Shown here one piece after another: positions 35,483 through 45,680 of a stretch of DNA of 64,000 nucleotides; positions within the stretch are counted from its first letter, which is position 1; every line of letters starts with the position of its first letter. The translations under genes and the position numbers were made by a program. Source of the DNA: Methylorubrum thiocyanatum (lineage in GTDB: Bacteria > Pseudomonadota > Alphaproteobacteria > Rhizobiales > Beijerinckiaceae). The stretch is taken from assembly GCA_014138645.1 (NCBI GenBank), contig JACJIB010000008.1, positions 62,001 through 126,000 of the forward strand, given 5' to 3'. The notes below the pieces were generated by a model. That model ran no database searches. It worked only from the letters and a program-made list of their open reading frames with translations, and had not been told where the DNA came from.

Positions 35483-37332
35483 CAGGCTGAGACGTCTTCG
35501 GCAGATCGACTGAAAATGCCCCCGGGCATGACGGGCAACTTGCCGCCTTCGCCGATCGTTTCGAACGTCGCCCCGTCACCGAGAAGTGTCAGTTGATGCG
35601 TGTGCAGATCGTCGAGCAGATGCGTATGCGCCACGCTGACGACGGTCACGCCGGGTAAAGCCTCAAGCAACATCGCGTACATCCTGCGTGCGTTCGCGGG
35701 ATCGAGCGCGCTCGTCGCCTCGTCGAGCAGGATCAGGCTCGGCCGGAGGATCAGCGGGCGCAGGAAAGCGAGGCGCTGCTTCTCGCCTGGCGAGAGGTGC
35801 TGATCCCACTCGGCCGCGACATCGAGATCCTGAACCCGAGCGCCCAGACCGATTTTCCCGAACAGATCCTCCAGATCGATTTCGGGGTCCGTCCCGCGCA
35901 GCGGATAGGTCACGGCATGGCGCAGACTTCCCACCGGGAGGTATGTTTGCTGAGGCAGGAAGAGCGTGGCTTCGAGCGGGGGCATGGTGAGGCGTCCGCC
36001 CGTCTCGGGCCAGATCCCGGCCAGCGCGCGCAGCAACGTGCTCTTGCCGACGCCGGAGGGGCCGCGGATCAGCCAGCGCTGACCGCGCTCGACGTGCCAA
36101 TGGGGCAGGCTGAGCAGCGGCGTCCCATCCGGCTGGGCGAGCGTGACGTTCTCGGCGAGGATCGACGTCGCGGCCTTCGCTTCCCTGACGATCGCCGGAC
36201 TGGCCGGCGGCGCGTCGAGCAGTTTGTCGAATCCACGCAGGCGGCGAACGATGCCGCGCAGCGTCTGAAACCCCTCCGTGGCCTGCCAGAAATACGCGAC
36301 AGCAGCGCTGTAATGTTCGGCAGATTGCTGCGCCTGCATCATGCCGCCGAGGGAAAGCGCGCCGCTCATGTAGCGTGGCAGGAGCAGCAGCAGTGGGAAG
36401 ACGCTGCCGAGCCTGCCTACGGTCGTGTTGAAGACCAGAATCTTCACCCTCTGGACGATCTGCCCATAGAAGTTGCTGCGGATCGCCGCGAAACGCTCGG
36501 CGAGGTTCGCCTGCTCGGTTGCCTCGCCGCGCAGCAGCGCCACCTGTTCGCAGGCTCGTCGGATCTCGATCAGTTTGAAGCGAAAATCGGCTCCGACCCG
36601 GTGCTCGCGCATGACGAGGCCCGGAAGCTTACGCCCGACATAGAAGGCGCCGGCCGTATGCAGCACCGTGTAGAGCGTCGTCGCCAGCAGCAAGTATCCG
36701 GGAATGTAGAGGGTGACGAAGCCAAGCGAGAGTTCGCCCGAGCCCGAGGCGTTCCACAGGATGATGCCGAAGGTGATCGCCATCGTGACGACGTGGATCA
36801 GGGAGGAGGTGGTATAAAAGGTGGTTCTGGCGAAGTCTTTGGTGTCTTCGGCGATGCGCTGGTCGGGGTTGTCGAGAAGGTCGCGGCGCTGGTTCTCGTA
36901 GTAAATGCGGTTGTGCAGCCAGCGTGCGATGTACGTCTCCGTCAGCCACTGGCGCCAATGCAGGATGATCACCTCTCCCGTGAAGTTCGTAATACTGGTT
37001 GTAACAATTGCTAGAAAAATGATCGTCGCAAGTAGAATAAGTATCGAAGGAAGTCGGCTTATATCCTTATCACCAAGCATATCCCACAGTGACTTGGTAT
37101 ATCTAGTGCCAAGAACGCTTGTGTAGACATGGACGAATTGTAAGCCGATATTGACCATGAAGAGCGGCCACGCCCAGCGGGCATGGCGGGTCATCCAGAA
37201 CCCGCTGAGGAGGCGCAGGAAGTGGCGGAGTTTCTCTGCGAACGGCGCCTGTGCCTCTTCTCTGGCGCTCTGCCGCAGGTCTCTCGTCGCGGCGGCGGCA
37301 GGAGAGGCGCGACCATCGGCCGTGGGTTGCAT
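35482..37332 (-). CDS. YddA/SbmA-BacA-type ABC transporter (fused permease-ATPase)
   Basis: This 616-residue inner-membrane transporter has a transmembrane domain with FWMTRHARWAWPLFMVNIGLQF, LILLATIIFLAIVTTSITNF, LHWRQWLTETYIARWLHNRIYY and NPDQRIAEDTKDF, the SbmA_BacA signature. The ATPase domain has Walker A (GPSGVGKST), signature LSPGEKQRLAF and Walker B (LILLDEATSALD). The family moves peptides, cobalamin or related hydrophilic compounds. Met at 37332 (MQPTADG) is chosen; an upstream start at 37425 would add 31 residues. It is coupled to the S8-like fragment and lies about 200 bases below the 296-residue unknown gene. Confidence 0.88.
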   Translation of the reverse strand: MQPTADGRASPAAAATRDLRQSAREEAQAPFAEKLRHFLRLLSGFWMTRHARWAWPLFMVNIGLQFVHVYTSVLGTRYTKSLWDMLGDKDISRLPSILILLATIIFLAIVTTSITNFTGEVIILHWRQWLTETYIARWLHNRIYYENQRRDLLDNPDQRIAEDTKDFARTTFYTTSSLIHVVTMAITFGIILWNASGSGELSLGFVTLYIPGYLLLATTLYTVLHTAGAFYVGRKLPGLVMREHRVGADFRFKLIEIRRACEQVALLRGEATEQANLAERFAAIRSNFYGQIVQRVKILVFNTTVGRLGSVFPLLLLLPRYMSGALSLGGMMQAQQSAEHYSAAVAYFWQATEGFQTLRGIVRRLRGFDKLLDAPPASPAIVREAKAATSILAENVTLAQPDGTPLLSLPHWHVERGQRWLIRGPSGVGKSTLLRALAGIWPETGGRLTMPPLEATLFLPQQTYLPVGSLRHAVTYPLRGTDPEIDLEDLFGKIGLGARVQDLDVAAEWDQHLSPGEKQRLAFLRPLILRPSLILLDEATSALDPANARRMYAMLLEALPGVTVVSVAHTHLLDDLHTHQLTLLGDGATFETIGEGGKLPVMPGGIFSRSAEDVSA

Positions 37333-37530
37333 GGGCAATCGTTCCGATTTCTCACTCAGAGCCGCGTGCAGCCTGCCTGAATCGGCCCGGCGCCTCGCGC
37401 TCTCCGTCTCGATGCACACTCTCACGGCGAGGCGGTTTCCCCTCGCCGGAATGCGTCAGCTTCCTGGTTCGGCATGGTCCATTCTGAGGGCCGGACGCCA
37501 TCGTCCGGGACGAGGCTCCAGATCGTCCCG

Positions 37531-38421
37531 TCAGGCTGCGTCCGGCCGGGAGGCGGCCGCGAGGGCGTCGAGGCTCACGCGCGCGAGAATGCCGGGGGAT
37601 TCTAGAAAGGCCGTGTTCGAACGATCGAGCTGCTGGATAAACCGCGCGTGGAGTTCGGGCGCGTGGACGCAGAAGAAGGACGGGAAGTCATACGTCGTGA
37701 GCGAAGAATCGTGGGCGAGCACATCCCGCTCGAACGTCTCGATGCAGGCCTTGAAGGCGGCATCGTCCCGCTCCGTCCATCCGGTCTCGAGGGAGGCTTG
37801 GCGCGAGCGCACGGCGTACCACTTGGATGCGACATCCACCAGGGTGCTTCGTGAGACCACCGGATCCCAGGCGGCCGCCTCCGCGAGGGCGCCGTAGGTC
37901 AGACCGAGTGGGTCCGTCACGGCATCGGTCGCGGCGATGGCGGCCGACTGGACCGCGCTCCATTCCGCCCGCAGGGGCGTGTCCCCGCTCGCGCTACGGC
38001 GATGCAGCGCGAGGATCCCGCACAGAGTCTCTGAAACGCCTTGAATCTCGGCAGGCCACTTGGCGTTGCCGAGGCCTTCCTCCAGCATGAAGGTGACAAG
38101 GTGGCTCGGCACATTCGTCAGGTCCGCGCCGGGCGCGACCCGCCCGAGCCAATCCGTCGCGAGCGCCGCCGCTGCCTGAGGATCTTGGATGCGAGCGCAG
38201 AGATGATCCAGCAGAAGGCCGAGGCCAGCCGGATAACCGGTGGCCGCCTCGAACGCCTTGGGGTCGTCGCTCGCGGCGATGCAGCCGGAAGGCGTGCCGC
38301 CGGTGCCGTTCCAGCGGTCGCCCGCAGGGTCAAGCGTTCCGCCGGCCCCATGCCCGGCCAGACGTGCGAGCAGCACGGCTCGGATCTCCGGATCCCCGGC
38401 GAAGGCGATGAAACGGGCCAT
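37531..38421 (-). CDS. unrecognised 296-residue protein linked to thioredoxin
   Basis: This soluble protein has no signal peptide or membrane helix. It opens MARFIAFAGDPEIRAVLLARLAGHG and contains GTPSGCIAASDDPKAFEAATGYPAGLGLLLDHLCARI. The pattern vaguely recalls an uncharacterised family beginning MAHFVAYCG and carrying GKGCAVGC with a LEDRIFEGL-like helix; this is a weak memory match. It has four Cys residues. The gene starts nine bases after the thioredoxin stop, implying cotranscription and perhaps joint function. Confidence 0.75.
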   Translation of the reverse strand: MARFIAFAGDPEIRAVLLARLAGHGAGGTLDPAGDRWNGTGGTPSGCIAASDDPKAFEAATGYPAGLGLLLDHLCARIQDPQAAAALATDWLGRVAPGADLTNVPSHLVTFMLEEGLGNAKWPAEIQGVSETLCGILALHRRSASGDTPLRAEWSAVQSAAIAATDAVTDPLGLTYGALAEAAAWDPVVSRSTLVDVASKWYAVRSRQASLETGWTERDDAAFKACIETFERDVLAHDSSLTTYDFPSFFCVHAPELHARFIQQLDRSNTAFLESPGILARVSLDALAAASRPDAA

Positions 38422-38430
38422 GCTCGGATC

Positions 38431-38757
38431 TCAGAGATGGGAGTCGATGAAATGGCACAGGCGTGTCTTGGTCAGGATCCCGGTCGCCCGACCCCGCTCG
38501 CTGCCCTCGGCGAAGAGGGCCAGCAGCGGGATCGACCGCACGCCGAAGCGCTCGGCCAGCCGCGGATGGCTCTCGATATCGACCTTCACGACCTTGAGTG
38601 CCGCGCCGTACATCTCAGCGACCTCCTCCAACGTGGGTTGGAGGGCGCGGCAAGGGCCACACCAGGGCGCCCAGAAGTCGACCAGCACCGGACCGTCGGA
38701 CATCATGACCTCGCGGTCGAAATTGTCCTCGGATGCCGAATGGATCAATTCAGACAT
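38431..38757 (-). CDS. thioredoxin
   Basis: This complete 108-residue thioredoxin fold has the active site FWAPWCGPCRALQPTLEEVAE (C33/C36 region) and the cis-Pro loop VRSIPLLALFAEG. No signal peptide is visible, so it acts in the cytoplasm as a disulfide reductant. The gene is 60 bases downstream of the TonB-dependent receptor gene and nine bases upstream of the 296-residue unknown gene. Location within a receptor-transporter gene run is unusual for a housekeeping thioredoxin and suggests a dedicated partner. Confidence 0.93.
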   Translation of the reverse strand: MSELIHSASEDNFDREVMMSDGPVLVDFWAPWCGPCRALQPTLEEVAEMYGAALKVVKVDIESHPRLAERFGVRSIPLLALFAEGSERGRATGILTKTRLCHFIDSHL

Positions 38758-38817
38758 ATCGGATCCTTCCTCGTGAGCACTCGGTTCTCACCGGGCACGC
38801 GCTCTGAATGAAGCGGT

Positions 38818-41316
38818 TCAGAAATCGAGCGTCGCTCGGATCATGAAGGTGCGCCCCTGGGCGAGCGGGACGAAGTACGGAGAGACTGTCGTGTTATAAT
38901 AATACCGGTCAAAGAGATTTGTGACGTTCATATCGACTCTAAAGTTCTCCATCGTATAGCCGATCATCGCATCGTAAGTGATGAATCCCGGTATCTTCGG
39001 CGCGGTCGCTCTGGGCCGAAAATCTGTGAAGCTGAAGGTCTGGCCGCGCCCGCCGCCGCCGATCGACAAGCCCTGAAGCGGGCCTTCCGTGAATGTATAG
39101 ACGGCAAAAAGGTTGGCTTGATGCTGAGGCTGGCCGGGCATGACGAGGGGGCCCGAGGAGCGGGTACCGGCCTGCTGAATTCCGTTCGTAAAATCGTTAT
39201 AGCTATACCCACCGATCACTTGTAGGTTCGGCGTGATCTGCCCCTGGAAGTCGAGCTCGTAACCTTCGGCAAGATAGCCCGGCCCGAGCCTGTTGGTTCT
39301 TGTCGCCGGGTCAAAGAACAACGTGTTGCTGTAAGCGTTTGAATATCTGTCGACCGTAACCATGAGCTGGTTGTCTAAGAGGCTGAACTTGAAACCAACT
39401 TCGCTCAGGTCGCTGAGCACGGGCGGAGCAGGCTCCGTCCGGTTGATGAATCCCTCCTGCGGCAGGAAGCCGGTTCCAACGCTGCCGTACACGCTGACCC
39501 AAGGAAAGATGTCGTACACGGCGCCGGCCGTGTAGGTCATCTCAGCCTGTTCCAACCTGACGCGGCGTGATCCGACCGTCTTGGAGCTGTACCAATCCTG
39601 TCGGACGGAGCCCAGTATGTGGAGACGGTCGAAAAGGTCGATCTTATCTTGGAATGAGATGCCTACGTTATCCGTCGCCGATTGGCCGTATCTGAAGAAA
39701 TTCGATCCGTACCAAGAGGGCGTAAAAAAACCTGGAAATTGGAGGTCCTGACGCGGATTGAAGAGGCCGATCTGCTCCCGGGTTTCGAGCAGATTGGATT
39801 TTTGTTTACCCGACAGCTTGAGATAGTCGATGCCGAAACGCATCGTTTGACGGAAATATTCCGTGTCGTGCCGGACGAGCATATCGGATTGCGTGACGAA
39901 CCGCTCTCCGAAAGAGGAACCAATGCTACCCACTGGATTCGCCAGAGGCTCGCCGCCCCTATATCCTACAATAATACTGCCGGGAATTTGCGTTTGACTA
40001 TATGAATCCGTGATAAAATACGACGTCCGGTTGCGAAACCTGAAATCCAGACTGCCGAGATTCGCTGCATCTATCGTCCCGAGATGATGGTCGATCTCCC
40101 CATAGGGATTCAGGATTCGCACCGATCCGCCGTTGGCGGCGCTGCCGAACGGTGTCTCCCGTGGAAGCCTGAGCGGACGAAAACCGGCCTCAGGCGTTCC
40201 GAAGGTGAAGGGCGGCACTCCGTACACCCTGTCGATGTAGCGCATGCCGGCGGTGACCCGTGTATCGACGCCCTGCCATGAGACCACAGGCGAGATCAGC
40301 GCCTCGTGGGGACTGGTGTTGCCGCCGAACGAGGTGTTGGCCGTGTTGCCCGAGAGGTTGAGCCGATAGGTGACGCCCTCCAAGTCGGACACCGGCCCGC
40401 CGAGATCGAAGGCGAGCGTCCGAAAGAAGCGGCTCCCGTAGAAGACGTCGGCTCTCCGAATCGGCGTCGCGGTCGGGGCTTTCGTAACGGCGTTGATGGC
40501 GCCGCCATTGAAGCTCGGGCCACTGAGTTCGGTGGTCGGCCCCTTGATGACGTCGATGCGCTCGATGTCGGTGATCGGGAGCCGGGCGGTGCCCGACGGC
40601 TGGCCGTTGATGAGGATCTGGGACTGATCGAAACCGCGGATGAAGTAGGTTGGCGAGCCCTGGGCTTGGCCTGATCCGTCACCGATACGCACGTTGCTGA
40701 CGTTGCGCGCCGCATCGAGGACCGAGGTCTGTGCCTGGGTGCGGATCACCGCGTCCGTCACGCCGACGACCGAGCGCGGATTCTCCTTCAACGGGATATC
40801 GATCCGCGTGGAGGATTGCGTATCGATGGCAGTGAAGCCCACGTCCCGGGAGCCAGCCGTATCGGTGACGTCGATCGCCGCGATATCGCCGAGGGCGGCG
40901 GCCCCGGCGGTAGGGGCGGTCGCGCCGCGGATCATCAAGGCCCCCCCGGCACCCGGCACGGCCACGAGGCCGCTGCCGGCAAGTGCGCGCGCGAGCGCTT
41001 CCCGCACGCTCATGCGGCCGACGACCGGGCCAGCGGTTCGGCCGCGGGTCAGGTCTGCCGGAAACGAGATCGGTTGCGACGCCGTCCGCCCGATCTGGGC
41101 GAGTACGCTGCCGAGGTCGCCCGCCGGGATGTTGAAGGTGGCGCTGGCCGCGACCTGGCTCATTGCCGGCGCAGCGACGAGCAAGGGCAGGACCGCTGTA
41201 GTCGCCAGCAGCAGCGCGGTGAACGGGATCGCGTGCGCGTGTCGACTCGTCGCCGCGCGGTCCACCCTGACGCCCTGTGCTCTTTCCAGACCCCGACGAC
41301 GGCCGCTCGCATACAT
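38818..41316 (-). CDS. TonB-dependent siderophore-type receptor with STN signalling domain
   Basis: This 832-residue outer-membrane receptor has a long signal region (residues 24-53, FTALLLATTAVLPLLVAAPAMS). The STN domain follows at 58-130 (FNIPAGDLGSVLAQIGRTASQPISFPADLT), then a plug with IDIPLKENPRSVVGVTDAVIRTQAQTSVLDAARNVSNV and RGFDQSQILINGQ. The beta-barrel ends VNVTNLFDRYYYNTTVSPYFVPLAQGRTFMIRATLDF with a C-terminal Phe. This is the FpvA/FhuE-like layout. The STN domain usually talks to an anti-sigma factor, but no FecI/FecR pair is visible. The barrel DNA is less GC-rich than the flanks. Met 41316 is preferred over 41484. Confidence 0.93.
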   Translation of the reverse strand: MYASGRRRGLERAQGVRVDRAATSRHAHAIPFTALLLATTAVLPLLVAAPAMSQVAASATFNIPAGDLGSVLAQIGRTASQPISFPADLTRGRTAGPVVGRMSVREALARALAGSGLVAVPGAGGALMIRGATAPTAGAAALGDIAAIDVTDTAGSRDVGFTAIDTQSSTRIDIPLKENPRSVVGVTDAVIRTQAQTSVLDAARNVSNVRIGDGSGQAQGSPTYFIRGFDQSQILINGQPSGTARLPITDIERIDVIKGPTTELSGPSFNGGAINAVTKAPTATPIRRADVFYGSRFFRTLAFDLGGPVSDLEGVTYRLNLSGNTANTSFGGNTSPHEALISPVVSWQGVDTRVTAGMRYIDRVYGVPPFTFGTPEAGFRPLRLPRETPFGSAANGGSVRILNPYGEIDHHLGTIDAANLGSLDFRFRNRTSYFITDSYSQTQIPGSIIVGYRGGEPLANPVGSIGSSFGERFVTQSDMLVRHDTEYFRQTMRFGIDYLKLSGKQKSNLLETREQIGLFNPRQDLQFPGFFTPSWYGSNFFRYGQSATDNVGISFQDKIDLFDRLHILGSVRQDWYSSKTVGSRRVRLEQAEMTYTAGAVYDIFPWVSVYGSVGTGFLPQEGFINRTEPAPPVLSDLSEVGFKFSLLDNQLMVTVDRYSNAYSNTLFFDPATRTNRLGPGYLAEGYELDFQGQITPNLQVIGGYSYNDFTNGIQQAGTRSSGPLVMPGQPQHQANLFAVYTFTEGPLQGLSIGGGGRGQTFSFTDFRPRATAPKIPGFITYDAMIGYTMENFRVDMNVTNLFDRYYYNTTVSPYFVPLAQGRTFMIRATLDF

Positions 41317-41910
41317 CTCAAACCCCCTGGCCGATATGGCTCTGCTTTCGCCGAACTTGACTGATGACGGAGCAAAAGCGTCAGCACCCCGAGCGAATTT
41401 TTTAAAAAATGATAGAAACGAGGGGCGCCTTGCCGAGGCCGGCTGCGAGCGGGACTTCGGTCCGAACGGAAGCGCCCGCGACATCAGGGTATCGGAGACC
41501 GGCCGGAACGACCCGCCCGCCGCCGATTCGCGGGCGATACGCTGAATGAGGCGATCAGCGTCGATCAGAGGTCCGTTGGATCGTTTGGGCCGCGACGGGC
41601 GGGTTGCCCTTGTCGGTCAGTCGCTCAATCACGCGCCGTCACCTCGCCGCCGACGGAGGCGAGCCAAGTGCCGGACGCGCCGGCAAGTCAGCTTGCTGTC
41701 CCCTTGGACACCCGGTGTTCAGGGGAAGGAGCGATGCCGACTCACCCGGCGGGTTGTCGGCGGAACCGTTGCGGTTCCGGATCATATGGGTGCCGATCGG
41801 GCACCGCCGGCCCGAGGTCACAACGGCCTGCATCGCGTTGTCGAGCCTGAACGTGATCAGCAGCCGACTCTCGGCGAGTCGGGACGCCTTGTTTGGTGAA
41901 GAGCGCCGTT
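41317..41910. other. 594-bp intergenic region between tonB and the receptor gene
   Basis: No convincing gene is present. Overlapping frames in this stretch lack start sites and family features. It must hold the receptor promoter. A short AT-rich block (gcgaattttttaaaaaat, about 41,393-41,410) lies about 80 bases upstream of the chosen receptor start. No clear Fur, Irr or RirA site was recognised by eye. Confidence 0.5.
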
Positions 41911-42780
41911 TCACCGACGGTTGAAGTTGAGCGGGATGGTCTGGGTGACCGCCTGCCCGCCGGGCGGCGGTGGGAAGGGCGCGGCGCGGTACATCACGGC
42001 GACGGCCTCCGCATCGAGCGCTGCGTTGCCGGACGAGGCGATCAGGCGGGCGCTGCTCACGCTGCCGGTGCCCGAGAAGGTCACGGAGACCGCCGCCACG
42101 CCGACCGCGCCGAACGCTCCGGGCGGGAACCGCTTGGCGCGTACGATCCGCGCCCGCATCTCGTTCTGCCACGTCGCCCGCGACGCCTGGCTGACCGCCG
42201 CGCCGGCCGAGGAGGCTGCGGTGCGGTTGGCGGTCTGCCGGTCCGAACGGGGGCCGCCGCCGCTGCGGGAGGCCATGATCGGCTTGTCCTTCTTCCGGAC
42301 AGGCTTTTTGGGCTTCTCCTTCTCGACCTTCTTCTCGGGCGGCTTCGGCTCGGGCTTCTTCACCTCCTGCTTGGGCAGCTTCGGCGGCAGCACGGCCTGC
42401 GGCTTGACCTCCGGAGGTGGAGGAGGAGCCTCGACGACCGGTTCCGGATCGGGAGGCGGTGGGGCCTCCTCCGGCTCGGGCTCGACCTGTTGCGCATCGG
42501 CGGCCGGTGGTCCCTCGGAGGCGTTGTCCACCTCCGACTTCACCACGGTGGGCTCAGGCGACATGTCGATCATCACGGCTGCCGGCAGTTCCACCGGCGC
42601 GGGCGGCGGCTCCGTCTCGCGGGTCAGGGCGAGGTAGAGGCCCACATGCAGACCCAGCGTCAGCAGGCCCGCCACGGCCCAGCCCAGGATCTGCGCCGCC
42701 AAAGACGCCTCGCGGCTTTCCACGATCGCGCGGTGCCGTCCGGCGGCCCGCACGAAGGCTTCGGGCGGCGGATGGATCAT
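41911..42780 (-). CDS. tonB: energy transducer TonB
   Basis: The protein has 289 residues. An N-terminal membrane anchor (residues 29-51, AQILGWAVAGLLTLGLHVGLYLAL) is followed by a long Pro/Glu/Lys spacer (EPEPEEAPPPPDPEPVVEAPPPPP and KKPEPKPPEKKVEKEK) that spans the periplasm. The C-terminal domain has ARIVRAKRFPPGAFGAVGVAAVSVTFSGTG and ALDAEAVAVMYRAAPFPPPP, the TonB box-binding fold. It transmits the proton-motive force from ExbBD to the outer-membrane receptor. It overlaps exbD by four bases. Confidence 0.94.
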   Translation of the reverse strand: MIHPPPEAFVRAAGRHRAIVESREASLAAQILGWAVAGLLTLGLHVGLYLALTRETEPPPAPVELPAAVMIDMSPEPTVVKSEVDNASEGPPAADAQQVEPEPEEAPPPPDPEPVVEAPPPPPEVKPQAVLPPKLPKQEVKKPEPKPPEKKVEKEKPKKPVRKKDKPIMASRSGGGPRSDRQTANRTAASSAGAAVSQASRATWQNEMRARIVRAKRFPPGAFGAVGVAAVSVTFSGTGSVSSARLIASSGNAALDAEAVAVMYRAAPFPPPPGGQAVTQTIPLNFNRR

Positions 42781-43208
42781 GGCTGGGCTCCGCCCGACGT
42801 GTCTTCCAGGCCGATCAGACCGACCTTGAGGTAGCCGGCACCCCGCAGGAGGTTCATCACCCCCATCAGTTCGCCATAGGGCACGCCCTTATCGGCGCGC
42901 AGGAAGATCCGCTCGTCCTTGTTGCCCTTGGTTGCGGCATCGAGGGCGGCGCCCAAGGCCGGTCGAGCCACGATCTCCTCGCCCAGGGCGATCGCGAGAT
43001 CGGACTTGACGCTGACAAAGACCGGCTTATCCGGCCGCGGCTGCTGCGGCGCCGAGGAGACCGGCAGTTCGACCGGCACATCGACGGTCGAGAGCGGCGC
43101 GGCCACCATGAAAATGATGAGCAGCACCAGGATCACGTCGATGAACGGCGTGATGTTGATGTCGGCGGTCTCCGTGAGGTCGTCGCCGGATCGGAGATTG
43201 ATGGCCAT
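42777..43208 (-). CDS. exbD: biopolymer transport protein ExbD
   Basis: This 143-residue protein has the single membrane helix DINITPFIDVILVLLIIFMVAAPL. The Asp in FIDVILVLL is the conserved proton-conducting residue. The periplasmic domain ends with ADKGVPYGELMGVMNLLRGAGYLKVGLIGLE. The start MAINLRSGDD at 43208 was chosen over an upstream Met at 43250. It lies between exbB and tonB, with spacing of four bases and an overlap respectively. Confidence 0.95.
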   Translation of the reverse strand: MAINLRSGDDLTETADINITPFIDVILVLLIIFMVAAPLSTVDVPVELPVSSAPQQPRPDKPVFVSVKSDLAIALGEEIVARPALGAALDAATKGNKDERIFLRADKGVPYGELMGVMNLLRGAGYLKVGLIGLEDTSGGAQP

Positions 43209-43212
43209 GGCC

Positions 43213-44184
<972 letters not shown>

Positions 44185-44352
44185 CGCTTTTCCTTCCCCC
44201 TCTGAGATCGAAGGCTTCGCGTGCTTTGACGGATAAGGATCACCAAACGACAGCGCCTGGTGCGAACTTTCTTTCGGCGCCGGGATCTGATCTACGAGAA
44301 AACATCGATCTTCACGCCCGTGGATTCGGAGCCGCTATGCGAGCTGGACGGA

Positions 44353-44683
44353 TCAGGGCCCCTCCCGATCTGATCGGAATACGTCTCCTGCTCGTACTCG
44401 AACGGTTCGCCGGTGGGCGTAGCCGGTGACACCGACATACCGAGCCGAACGATGGTGGGCCGCGATCACTCCGTTGACCGCAATCGTGCCGAGCGCCGAA
44501 ACGGCGAGGTTCCAAGCCGGGAGGAGTGAAGTGGCCGCGAACAGGAGCGCGACGTCGTAGGCCATCTGCACAGAGCCTGCGCGGACGCCGAAGCGGTCCC
44601 TCAGGTACAAGGGCAAAGATACCCAAGCCGCCGGGACTGGTGCCGTGGCGGACCAGCATGATCAGGCCGATGCCGATCCGGTC
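44353..44683 (-). pseudogene. YitT-family membrane protein fragment, frameshifted
   Basis: The fragment gives IGIGLIMLVRHGTSPGGLGIFAL, then after a one-base shift YLRDRFGVRAGSVQMAYDVALLFAATSLLPAWNLAVSALGTIAVNGVI and HRSARYVGV. This is the C-terminal half of YitT-like proteins (glycine-rich G-S/T-x-GG, then L-x-x-R-F-G-x-R-A-G). The N-terminal half is missing because cysteine synthase sequence abuts it. Two unrelated gene remnants are thus joined at about 44683. Confidence 0.65.
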
Positions 44684-45680
44684 TCGCCGCGCGCCGCCAT
44701 CCTGGCGATCAAAACCGCGACGGCCCAGAGATTCGTCCAGGTCGATGCGCCGCAGGAGTGCCCCAGGGTCTCCAGCAGTGCGCGGGCGGCCCCGAGGCTG
44801 TCTGCATCCGCCACTGCGACCCACTCGGTGATCAACTGGGAAGAAACGACGGTTCAAGCCGCCCGCGACCGATTCGCTCGACGAGGAAGACCGCGTTCGT
44901 CGCCGTCGTCGACGGATCGGCGAGATGTCGGTGGAACACCGAAGCCTCTGGATCGGCCAGACACAGGCGCACGGAGTAACTGCGGTAGCGCAGATAGCGC
45001 CCGATCGTCGCCGATGTGCCGCCCGCGCCCGCTCCCACGACGATCCAGGTCGGGACCAGATAGCGCTCAAGCGATAGCTGATCGAAGATCGACTGGGCGA
45101 TGTTGTTGTTGCCCCGCCAGTCCGTAGCACGCTCGGCATAGGTGAATTGGTCCATGTATTGTCCATTGCTCGTGGCGGCAGTCTGGGCCGTCTCGGCGTA
45201 GACTTCGGACGATTGCGCCACCATGTGGCTGTGGCCACCATAGCGGGCGATCTCGGCGATCTTCTCCGCGGTGGTGGATGCCGGCACAACCGCGACGAAG
45301 GGAAGGCCGAGCATCTGTGCGAAATAGGCCTTAGACACCGCGGTCGAGCCGCTTGATGCCTCGACGATCGTGATATGCGGAGCGATCCAGCCGTTGCAGA
45401 GCCCGTAGAGGAAGAGCGAGCGGGCGAGGCGATGCTTGAGACTGCCGGTGGAGTGGGCGGACTCGTCCTTCACGTAAAGGTCGATACCTCGCAGCCCAGG
45501 CAGCGGCACGCGGAGCACGTGTGTATCCGCGCTGCGGGCGGCTTCGGCTTCCATCCGAGCCGGTGCGGTTCGCAGCCAGCCGGAATCGACCACGCGGCCG
45601 GGGCGCGGAGACCCGCGACGCGGCAGAGCGACGTCGTCGGCGAAGGGATCCTCACGAAGGGAATTGGGAGCGATTATCAC
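44684..45680 (-). pseudogene. PLP-dependent cysteine synthase family protein, frameshifted and truncated
   Basis: The main frame (45680-44832) has the PLP Lys in SAHSTGSLKHRLARSLFLYG, the phosphate/substrate loop EASSGSTAVSKAYFAQ, GNNNIAQSIFDQL and the Gly-rich loop VVGAGAGGTSATIGRYLR. After PSFLPS it stops. A one-base shift recovers ITEWVAVADADSLGAARALLETLGHSCGASTWTNLWAVAVLIARMAARGETGS, the expected continuation, before the join to YitT. Functional enzymes of this family make cysteine or, in siderophore clusters, diaminopropionate. Its start overlaps the STN gene stop by four bases. Confidence 0.82.

Noticed and set aside
44312..45289. 325-codon minus-strand frame overlapping the cysteine synthase gene
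   Set aside because: It mixes out-of-frame pieces of cysteine synthase and YitT. The conserved motifs lie in other frames.
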